Program-made: the position numbers and the translations under genes
The notes under the pieces: generated by a model
What the model was told of the DNA's origin: nothing
Databases searched by the model: none
Seen by the model: only the letters and a program-made list of their open reading frames with translations
Assembly: GCF_051401765.1 (NCBI RefSeq)
Contig: NW_027480450.1
Coordinates: 992,001 to 1,056,000 of the forward strand
Reading direction: 5' to 3'
DNA length: 64,000 nucleotides
Source: Calliopsis andreniformis
Lineage: Eukaryota > Arthropoda > Insecta > Hymenoptera > Andrenidae
Part shown: one piece after another, positions 52,231 through 62,767 of the stretch
Numbering within the stretch: position 1 is the first letter of the stretch
Layout of the letters: every line of letters starts with the position of its first letter

Positions 52231-54135
52231 ATGTTCAATCCGCAATACCCAATCCTCAATCTTCAATCCTCAATCCTCAATCCTCAATCCTCAACCTACA
52301 ATCCTCTATACTCAATCTTCAATCCTCAATCCTCAATCCTGAATCCTCAATCCTCAATCCTCAATCATCAATCCTCAACCTTCAATACTCAATCCTCAAT
52401 CCTCAGTCCTCAATCCTCAATCGTCAATCATCAATGCTCAATCTTCAATACTCAATCCTCAGTCCTCAATACTCAATCCTCAACCCTCAATCCTCAGTCC
52501 TCAAACCTCAATCCCGAATCCTCAATCCTGAATCCTCAATCTTCAGCCCTCAGTGCTCAACAATCAATTGTCAATCCTCAATCCTCAACAGGGTATCCTC
52601 AATTCACAGTTTTCAATACTCAATCCCCATTCTTCATTCTTCAAATCTCAATCCACAAACATCAATTCTCATCACTCAACCCTCAACACTCAGTCCCCAA
52701 TCCTCAATCTTCAATCCTCACTCGTCAATCCTCAATCCTCAATCCTCAATCTTCAATCCTCAATACTCAATCCTCAATCCTCAATCCTCAATCCTTAATC
52801 CTCAATCCTCAGTCCTCAGTCCTCAAACCTCAATCCTCAACACTCAGACCACATCCTCAATCCTCAACCCTCAATTCTCTATCCTCAAACCTCAGTCCTC
52901 AGTCCTCAAACCTCAATCCTCAATCCTCAATCCTCAATCCTCAATCCTCAGTCCTCAGTCCTCAAACCTCAATCCTCAACCCTCAGACCACATCCTCAAT
53001 CCTCAATCCTCAATCCTCAATCCTCAATCCTCAATATTCAATCCTCAATACTCAATCTTCAATCCTCAATCCTCAGTCCTCAAACCTCAATTCTGAATCC
53101 TCACTACCCAATCTTCAACCCTCAATCCTCAGTCCTCAATACTCAACGATCAATCCTCAATTCTCAATACTCAATAGAATATCCTGAATTGTCAGGATTC
53201 AATACTCAAACATCAATCCTCAACCCTCGGCCCTCATCCTCCATCCTCAACCCTCTATCCTCAATCCTCAACCTTCAATCCTCAATACTCAATCTTCAAT
53301 CCTCAATCCTTAATACTTAATCCTCAATCCTCAATCCTCAGTCATCAATACTCAGTCTTCAATACTGAATCCACAATCCTCAATCCTCAATCCTCAATCC
53401 TCAATCCTCAATCCCCAATCCTCAATCCTTAATCCTCAATCCTCAGACCTCAATCCTCAACAGTCAGTCCTCGTCCTCAATCCTCAACCCTCAATCCTCA
53501 ATCCTCAATCTTCAATCATCAATCCTCAATCCTCAATCCTCCATCCTCAATCCTCGTCCTTCAATCCTCAATACCCAAACCTCAATCTTCAATCCTCAAT
53601 CCTCAATCCTCAATTCTCAATCCTCAATCCTCAATCCTCAGCCCTCAAACATCTATACTCAACCCTCAGTCCTCGTCCTCAATCCACAACACTCAATCCT
53701 CAATCCTCAACCTTCAATCATCAATATTCAATCTTCAGTCCTCAATCCTCAATCCTCAATCCTTAATCCTCAATCTTCAATCCTCAATCCCCAGTCCTCA
53801 ATCTTCAATCCACAATCCTCAATCCCCAATTCTCAATCCTCAATCCTCAGTCCTCAGTCCACAAACCTCGATCCTCAAACCTCAGCCCTCAATCCTCGTC
53901 CTTCAATCCTCAATACCCAAACCTCAATCTTCAATCCTCAATCCTCAATCCTCAATTCTCAATCCTCAATCCTCAGCCCTCAAACATCAATACTCAACCC
54001 TCAGTCCTCGTCCTCAATCCACAACACTCAATCCTCAATCCTCAACCTTCAATCATCAATATTCAACCTTCAGTACTCAATCCTCAATCCTCAATCCTTA
54101 ATCCTCAACCTTCAGTCCTCAATCCCCAGTCCTCA
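52231..54135. repeat. P subunit, copy 1
   Basis: This is 1,905 bases. It carries an L1d landmark (52587, with AACAGGGTAT) and an L1e landmark with a hairpin (53173). It matches 57818-59722 at 5,587 and 60863-62767 at 8,632, both without net length change. Confidence 0.92.
53181..53198. other. Inverted repeat in P subunit, 7-bp stem, ATTG loop
   Basis: ATCCTGA, loop ATTG, TCAGGAT. The loop change destroys the GAATTC site but keeps the stem. Confidence 0.84.
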
Positions 54136-56684
54136 ATGTTCAATCCGCAATACCCAATCCTCAATCTTCAATCCTCAATCCTCAATCCTCAATCCTCAAC
54201 CTACAATCCTCTATACTCAATCTTCAATCCTCAATCCTCAATCCTGAATCCTCAATCCTCAATCCTCAATCATCAATCCTCAACCTTCAATACTCAATCC
54301 TCAATCCTCAGTCCTCAATCCTCAATCGTCAATCATCAATGCTCAATCTTCAATACTCAATCCTCAGTCCTCAATACTCAATCCTCAACCCTCAATCCTC
54401 AGTCCTCAAACCTCAATCCCGAATCCTCAATCCTGAATCCTCAATCTTCAGCCCTCAGTGCTCAACAATCAATTGTCAATCCTCAATCCTCAACAGGGTA
54501 TCCTCAATTCACAGTTTTCAATACTCAATCCCCATTCTTCATTCTTCAAATCTCAATCCACAAACATCAATTCTCATCACTCAACCCTCAACACTCAGTC
54601 CTCAATCTTCAATCCTCAATCCTCGATCCTCAATCTTCAATCCTCAATTCTCAATCTTCAATCCTCAATCCTTAATACTTAATCCTCAACACTCAATCCT
54701 CAATCCTCAATCCTCAATGTTCAAACCGCAAAACCCAATCCTCATTCTTCAATCCTCAATCATCAATCCTCAATCCTCAGTCCTCAATCCTCAATCCTCA
54801 GTCCTCAAACCTCAATCCTGAATCCTCAATCCTGAATCCTCAATCTTCAGACCTCAGTCCTGAACAATCAGCTGTCTATCCTCAATCCTCAATAGAATAT
54901 CGTCAATTCTCAGTTTTCAATGCCCAATACTCAATCTGCAATCTTCAAACCTCTATCCACAAACATCAATTCTCATCACTCAACTCTCAACACCCAGTCC
55001 CCAATCCTCAATCTTCAATCCTCACTCGTCAATCCTCAATCCTCAATCCTCAATCTTCAATCCTCAATAATCAATCTTCAATCCTCAATCCTCAATCCTC
55101 TATCCTCAATCCTCAGTCTTCAATCATCAATACTCAAACTTCAATCCTCAGTCCTCAATCCTCTATCCTCAATCCTCAATCCTCAATCGTCAATCTTCAA
55201 GCCTGAATACTCAATCTTCAGTCCTCAATCCTCAATCCTCAATCCTCAACCCTCATTCTTCGATCCTCAATACCCAATCGTCAATCTTCAGTCCTCAATA
55301 CTCAATCCTCAATCCTTAATCCTCAATCCTCAGTCCTCAGTCCTCAAACCTCAATCCTCAACACTCAGACCACATCCTCAATCCTCAACCCTCAATTCTC
55401 TATCCTCAAACCTCAGTCCTCAGTCCTCAAACCTCAATCCTCAATCCTCAATCCTCAATCCTCAATCCTCAGTCCTCAGTCCTCAATCCTCAATCCTCAG
55501 TCCTCAGTCCTCAAACCTCAATCCTCAACCCTCAGACCACATCCTCAATCCTCAATCCTCAATCCTCAATCCTCAATCCTCAATATTCAATCCTCAATAC
55601 TCAATCTTCAATCCTCAATCCTCAGTCCTCAAACCTCAATTCTGAATCCTCACTACCCAATCTTCAACCCTCAATCCTCAGTCCTCAATACTCAACGATC
55701 AATCCTCAATTCTCAATACTCAATAGAATATCCTGAATTGTCAGGATTCAATACTCAAACATCAATCCTCAACCCTCGGCCCTCATCCTCCATCCTCAAC
55801 CCTCTATCCTCAATCCTCAACCTTCAATCCTCAATACTCAATCTTCAATCCTCAATCCTTAATACTTAATCCTCAATCCTCAATCCTCAGTCATCAATAC
55901 TCAGTCTTCAATACTGAATCCACAATCCTCAATCCTCAATCCTCAATCCTCAATCCTCAATCCCCAATCCTCAATCCTTAATCCTCAATCCTCAGACCTC
56001 AATCCTCAACAGTCAGTCCTCGTCCTCAATCCTCAACCCTCAATCCTCAATCCTCAATCTTCAATCATCAATCCTCAATCCTCAATCCTCCATCCTCAAT
56101 CCTCGTCCATCAATCCTCAATACCCAAACCTCAATCTTCAATCCTCAATCCTCAATCCTCAATTCTCAATCCTCAATCCTCAATCCTCAGCCCTCAAACA
56201 TCTATACTCAACCCTCAGTCCTCGTCCTCAATCCACAACACTCAATCCTCAATCCTCAACCTTCAATCATCAATATTCAATCTTCAGTCCTCAATCCTCA
56301 ATCCTCAATCCTTAATCCTCAATCTTCAATCCTCAATCCCCAGTCCTCAATCTTCAATCCACAATCCTCAATCCCCAATTCTCAATCCTCAATCCTCAGT
56401 CCTCAGTCCACAAACCTCGATCCTCAAACCTCAGCCCTCAATCCTCGTCCTTCAATCCTCAATACCCAAACCTCAATCTTCAATCCTCAATCCTCAATCC
56501 TCAATTCTCAATCCTCAATCCTCAGCCCTCAAACATCAATACTCAACCCTCAGTCCTCGTCCTCAATCCACAACACTCAATCCTCAATCCTCAACCTTCA
56601 ATCATCAACATTCAACCTTCAGTCCTCAATCCTCAATCCTCAATCCTTAATCCTCAACCTTCAGTCCTCAATCCCCAGTCCACA
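54136..56684. repeat. Long Q subunit fused to a P tail
   Basis: This is 2,549 bases. It starts as Q with L1d copies at 54492 and 54891, runs into a segment at about 55060-55310 seen elsewhere only at 63692-63942, and then joins a P tail at about 55315. The P tail includes the hairpin L1e at 55722. The P tail differs from other P copies by four extra heptamers near 55470-55500. This looks like an unequal-exchange junction between Q and P. Confidence 0.88.
55730..55747. other. Inverted repeat in fused P tail, 7-bp stem, ATTG loop
   Basis: Same as at 53181. Confidence 0.84.
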
Positions 56685-57817
56685 ATGTTCAATCCGCAAT
56701 ACCCAATCCTCAATCTTCAATCCTCAATCCTCAATCCTCAACCTACAATCCTCTATACTCAATCTTCAATCCTCAATCCTCAATCCTGAATCCTCAATCC
56801 TCAATCCTCAATCATCAATCCTCAACCTTCAATACTCAATCCTCAATCCTCAGTCCTCAATCCTCAATCGTCAATCATCAATGCTCAATCTTCAATACTC
56901 AATCCTCAGTCCTCAATACTCAATCCTCAACCCTCAATCCTCAGTCCTCAAACCTCAATCCCGAATCCTCAATCCTGAATCCTCAATCTTCAGCCCTCAG
57001 TGCTCAACAATCAATTGTCAATCCTCAATCCTCAACAGGGTATCCTCAATTCACAGTTTTCAATACTCAATCCCCATTCTTCATTCTTCAAATCTCAATC
57101 CACAAACATCAATTCTCATCACTCAACCCTCAACACTCAGTCCTCAATCTTCAATCCTCAATCCTCGATCCTCAATCTTCAATCCTCAATTCTCAATCTT
57201 CAATCCTCAATCCTTAATACTTAATCCTCAACACTCAATCCTCAATCCTCAATCCTCAATGTTCAAACCGCAATACCCAATCCTCATTCTTCAATCCTCA
57301 ATCATCAATCCTCAATCCTCAGTCCTCAATCCTCAATCCTCAGTCCTCAAACCTCAATCCTGAATCCTCAATCCTGAATCCTCAATCTTCAGACCTCAGT
57401 CCTGAACAATCAGCTGTCTATCCTCAATCCTCAATAGAATATCGTCAATTCTCAGTTTTCAATGCCCAATACTCAATCTGCAATCTTCAAACCTCTATCC
57501 ACAAACATCAATTCTCATCACTCAACTCTCAACACTCAGTCCCCAATCCTCAATCTTCAATCCTCACTCGTCAATCCTCAATCCTCAATCCTCAATCTTC
57601 AATCCTCAATACTCAATCCTCAATCCTCAATCCTCAATTCTCAATCCTCAATCCTCAGCCCTCAAACATCAATACTCAACCCTCAGTCCTCGTCCTCAAT
57701 CCACAACACTCAATCCTCAATCCTCAACCTTCAATCATCAATATTCAACCTTCAGTCCTCAATCCTCAATCCTCAATCCTTAATCCTCAACCTTCAGTCC
57801 TCAATCCCCAGTCCTCA
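56685..57817. repeat. Q subunit lacking one heptamer
   Basis: This is 1,133 bases, that is 1,140 minus 7. One CAATCCT is missing just before ACCTACAATCC near 56730. L1d copies lie at 57034 and 57433. Its leading segment reads CCACAATGTTC where the other copies read CCTCAATGTTC. Confidence 0.9.
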
Positions 57818-58138
57818 ATGTTCAATCCGCAATACCCAATCCTCAATCTTCAATCCTCAATCCTCAATCCTCAATCCTCAACCTACAATCCTCTATACTC
57901 AATCTTCAATCCTCAATCCTCAATCCTGAATCCTCAATCCTCAATCCTCAATCATCAATCCTCAACCTTCAATACTCAATCCTCAATCCTCAGTCCTCAA
58001 TCCTCAATCGTCAATCATCAATGCTCAATCTTCAATACTCAATCCTCAGTCCTCAATACTCAATCCTCAACCCTCAATCCTCAGTCCTCAAACCTCAATC
58101 CCGAATCCTCAATCCTGAATCCTCAATCTTCAGCCCTC

Positions 58139-58275
58139 AGTGCTCAACAATCAATTGTCAATCCTCAATCCTCAACAGGGTATCCTCAATTCACAGTTTT
58201 CAATACTCAATCCCCATTCTTCATTCTTCAAATCTCAATCCACAAACATCAATTCTCATCACTCAACCCTCAACA
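58139..58275. repeat. L1 landmark, subfamily d (representative)
   Basis: This form has CAATTGTCAATCC, then a core such as AACAGGGTATCCTCAATTC or AATAGAATATCATCAATTC, ACAGTTTTCAATACTC and CACAAACATCAATTCTCATC. Cores lie at 27568, 28643, 32312, 32711, 33613, 34012, 49164, 49563, 52587, 54492, 54891, 57034, 57433, 58174, 60079, 60478, 61219, 63124 and 63523. The AACAGGG form is nearly private to the P/Q array, with a precursor AATAGGG at 49164. Confidence 0.88.
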
Positions 58276-58767
58276 CTCAGTCCCCAATCCTCAATCTTCA
58301 ATCCTCACTCGTCAATCCTCAATCCTCAATCCTCAATCTTCAATCCTCAATACTCAATCCTCAATCCTCAATCCTCAATCCTTAATCCTCAATCCTCAGT
58401 CCTCAGTCCTCAAACCTCAATCCTCAACACTCAGACCACATCCTCAATCCTCAACCCTCAATTCTCTATCCTCAAACCTCAGTCCTCAGTCCTCAAACCT
58501 CAATCCTCAATCCTCAATCCTCAATCCTCAATCCTCAGTCCTCAGTCCTCAAACCTCAATCCTCAACCCTCAGACCACATCCTCAATCCTCAATCCTCAA
58601 TCCTCAATCCTCAATCCTCAATATTCAATCCTCAATACTCAATCTTCAATCCTCAATCCTCAGTCCTCAAACCTCAATTCTGAATCCTCACTACCCAATC
58701 TTCAACCCTCAATCCTCAGTCCTCAATACTCAACGATCAATCCTCAATTCTCAATACTCAATAGAAT

Positions 58768-58785
58768 ATCCTGAATTGTCAGGAT
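58768..58785. other. Inverted repeat in P subunit, 7-bp stem, ATTG loop
   Basis: Same as at 53181. Confidence 0.84.
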
Positions 58786-59722
58786 TCAATACTCAAACAT
58801 CAATCCTCAACCCTCGGCCCTCATCCTCCATCCTCAACCCTCTATCCTCAATCCTCAACCTTCAATCCTCAATACTCAATCTTCAATCCTCAATCCTTAA
58901 TACTTAATCCTCAATCCTCAATCCTCAGTCATCAATACTCAGTCTTCAATACTGAATCCACAATCCTCAATCCTCAATCCTCAATCCTCAATCCTCAATC
59001 CCCAATCCTCAATCCTTAATCCTCAATCCTCAGACCTCAATCCTCAACAGTCAGTCCTCGTCCTCAATCCTCAACCCTCAATCCTCAATCCTCAATCTTC
59101 AATCATCAATCCTCAATCCTCAATCCTCCATCCTCAATCCTCGTCCTTCAATCCTCAATACCCAAACCTCAATCTTCAATCCTCAATCCTCAATCCTCAA
59201 TTCTCAATCCTCAATCCTCAATCCTCAGCCCTCAAACATCTATACTCAACCCTCAGTCCTCGTCCTCAATCCACAACACTCAATCCTCAATCCTCAACCT
59301 TCAATCATCAATATTCAATCTTCAGTCCTCAATCCTCAATCCTCAATCCTTAATCCTCAATCTTCAATCCTCAATCCCCAGTCCTCAATCTTCAATCCAC
59401 AATCCTCAATCCCCAATTCTCAATCCTCAATCCTCAGTCCTCAGTCCACAAACCTCGATCCTCAAACCTCAGCCCTCAATCCTCGTCCTTCAATCCTCAA
59501 TACCCAAACCTCAATCTTCAATCCTCAATCCTCAATCCTCAATTCTCAATCCTCAATCCTCAGCCCTCAAACATCAATACTCAACCCTCAGTCCTCGTCC
59601 TCAATCCACAACACTCAATCCTCAATCCTCAACCTTCAATCATCAATATTCAACCTTCAGTCCTCAATCCTCAATCCTCAATCCTTAATCCTCAACCTTC
59701 AGTCCTCAATCCCCAGTCCTCA

Positions 59723-60862
59723 ATGTTCAATCCGCAATACCCAATCCTCAATCTTCAATCCTCAATCCTCAATCCTCAATCCTCAACCTACAATCCTCTA
59801 TACTCAATCTTCAATCCTCAATCCTCAATCCTGAATCCTCAATCCTCAATCCTCAATCATCAATCCTCAACCTTCAATACTCAATCCTCAATCCTCAGTC
59901 CTCAATCCTCAATCGTCAATCATCAATGCTCAATCTTCAATACTCAATCCTCAGTCCTCAATACTCAATCCTCAACCCTCAATCCTCAGTCCTCAAACCT
60001 CAATCCCGAATCCTCAATCCTGAATCCTCAATCTTCAGCCCTCAGTGCTCAACAATCAATTGTCAATCCTCAATCCTCAACAGGGTATCCTCAATTCACA
60101 GTTTTCAATACTCAATCCCCATTCTTCATTCTTCAAATCTCAATCCACAAACATCAATTCTCATCACTCAACCCTCAACACTCAGTCCTCAATCTTCAAT
60201 CCTCAATCCTCGATCCTCAATCTTCAATCCTCAATTCTCAATCTTCAATCCTCAATCCTTAATACTTAATCCTCAACACTCAATCCTCAATCCTCAATCC
60301 TCAATGTTCAAACCGCAAAACCCAATCCTCATTCTTCAATCCTCAATCATCAATCCTCAATCCTCAGTCCTCAATCCTCAATCCTCAGTCCTCAAACCTC
60401 AATCCTGAATCCTCAATCCTGAATCCTCAATCTTCAGACCTCAGTCCTGAACAATCAGCTGTCTATCCTCAATCCTCAATAGAATATCGTCAATTCTCAG
60501 TTTTCAATGCCCAATACTCAATCTGCAATCTTCAAACCTCTATCCACAAACATCAATTCTCATCACTCAACTCTCAACACTCAGTCCCCAATCCTCAATC
60601 TTCAATCCTCACTCGTCAATCCTCAATCCTCAATCCTCAATCTTCAATCCTCAATACTCAATCCTCAATCCTCAATCCTCAATTCTCAATCCTCAATCCT
60701 CAGCCCTCAAACATCAATACTCAACCCTCAGTCCTCGTCCTCAATCCACAACACTCAATCCTCAATCCTCAACCTTCAATCATCAATATTCAACCTTCAG
60801 TCCTCAATCCTCAATCCTCAATCCTTAATCCTCAACCTTCAGTCCTCAATCCCCAGTCCTCA
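59723..60862. repeat. Q subunit, standard length
   Basis: This is 1,140 bases with L1d copies at 60079 and 60478. It shares its first roughly 465 bases with P, then carries the Q-specific continuation with the AAACCGCAAAACCC variant also present at 54723 and 63355. Confidence 0.92.
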
Positions 60863-62767
60863 ATGTTCAATCCGCAATACCCAATCCTCAATCTTCAATC
60901 CTCAATCCTCAATCCTCAATCCTCAACCTACAATCCTCTATACTCAATCTTCAATCCTCAATCCTCAATCCTGAATCCTCAATCCTCAATCCTCAATCAT
61001 CAATCCTCAACCTTCAATACTCAATCCTCAATCCTCAGTCCTCAATCCTCAATCGTCAATCATCAATGCTCAATCTTCAATACTCAATCCTCAGTCCTCA
61101 ATACTCAATCCTCAACCCTCAATCCTCAGTCCTCAAACCTCAATCCCGAATCCTCAATCCTGAATCCTCAATCTTCAGCCCTCAGTGCTCAACAATCAAT
61201 TGTCAATCCTCAATCCTCAACAGGGTATCCTCAATTCACAGTTTTCAATACTCAATCCCCATTCTTCATTCTTCAAATCTCAATCCACAAACATCAATTC
61301 TCATCACTCAACCCTCAACACTCAGTCCCCAATCCTCAATCTTCAATCCTCACTCGTCAATCCTCAATCCTCAATCCTCAATCTTCAATCCTCAATACTC
61401 AATCCTCAATCCTCAATCCTCAATCCTTAATCCTCAATCCTCAGTCCTCAGTCCTCAAACCTCAATCCTCAACACTCAGACCACATCCTCAATCCTCAAC
61501 CCTCAATTCTCTATCCTCAAACCTCAGTCCTCAGTCCTCAAACCTCAATCCTCAATCCTCAATCCTCAATCCTCAATCCTCAGTCCTCAGTCCTCAAACC
61601 TCAATCCTCAACCCTCAGACCACATCCTCAATCCTCAATCCTCAATCCTCAATCCTCAATCCTCAATATTCAATCCTCAATACTCAATCTTCAATCCTCA
61701 ATCCTCAGTCCTCAAACCTCAATTCTGAATCCTCACTACCCAATCTTCAACCCTCAATCCTCAGTCCTCAATACTCAACGATCAATCCTCAATTCTCAAT
61801 ACTCAATAGAATATCCTGAATTGTCAGGATTCAATACTCAAACATCAATCCTCAACCCTCGGCCCTCATCCTCCATCCTCAACCCTCTATCCTCAATCCT
61901 CAACCTTCAATCCTCAATACTCAATCTTCAATCCTCAATCCTTAATACTTAATCCTCAATCCTCAATCCTCAGTCATCAATACTCAGTCTTCAATACTGA
62001 ATCCACAATCCTCAATCCTCAATCCTCAATCCTCAATCCTCAATCCCCAATCCTCAATCCTTAATCCTCAATCCTCAGACCTCAATCCTCAACAGTCAGT
62101 CCTCGTCCTCAATCCTCAACCCTCAATCCTCAATCCTCAATCTTCAATCATCAATCCTCAATCCTCAATCCTCCATCCTCAATCCTCGTCCTTCAATCCT
62201 CAATACCCAAACCTCAATCTTCAATCCTCAATCCTCAATCCTCAATTCTCAATCCTCAATCCTCAATCCTCAGCCCTCAAACATCTATACTCAACCCTCA
62301 GTCCTCGTCCTCAATCCACAACACTCAATCCTCAATCCTCAACCTTCAATCATCAATATTCAATCTTCAGTCCTCAATCCTCAATCCTCAATCCTTAATC
62401 CTCAATCTTCAATCCTCAATCCCCAGTCCTCAATCTTCAATCCACAATCCTCAATCCCCAATTCTCAATCCTCAATCCTCAGTCCTCAGTCCACAAACCT
62501 CGATCCTCAAACCTCAGCCCTCAATCCTCGTCCTTCAATCCTCAATACCCAAACCTCAATCTTCAATCCTCAATCCTCAATCCTCAATTCTCAATCCTCA
62601 ATCCTCAGCCCTCAAACATCAATACTCAACCCTCAGTCCTCGTCCTCAATCCACAACACTCAATCCTCAATCCTCAACCTTCAATCATCAATATTCAACC
62701 TTCAGTCCTCAATCCTCAATCCTCAATCCTTAATCCTCAACCTTCAGTCCTCAATCCCCAGTCCTCA
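60863..62767. repeat. P subunit, copy 3
   Basis: This is 1,905 bases with L1d at 61219 and the hairpin L1e at 61805. It is the 3,045-base repeat of 57818-59722 and the 8,632-base repeat of 52231-54135. Confidence 0.92.
61813..61830. other. Inverted repeat in P subunit, 7-bp stem, ATTG loop
   Basis: Same as at 53181; 3,045 bases after the previous copy. Confidence 0.84.

Larger units (their letters stand above)
57818..59722. repeat. P subunit, copy 2
   Basis: This is 1,905 bases and is followed at once by the 1,140-base Q. L1d lies at 58174 and the hairpin L1e at 58760. It matches 60863-62767 at a constant offset of 3,045. Confidence 0.92.
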
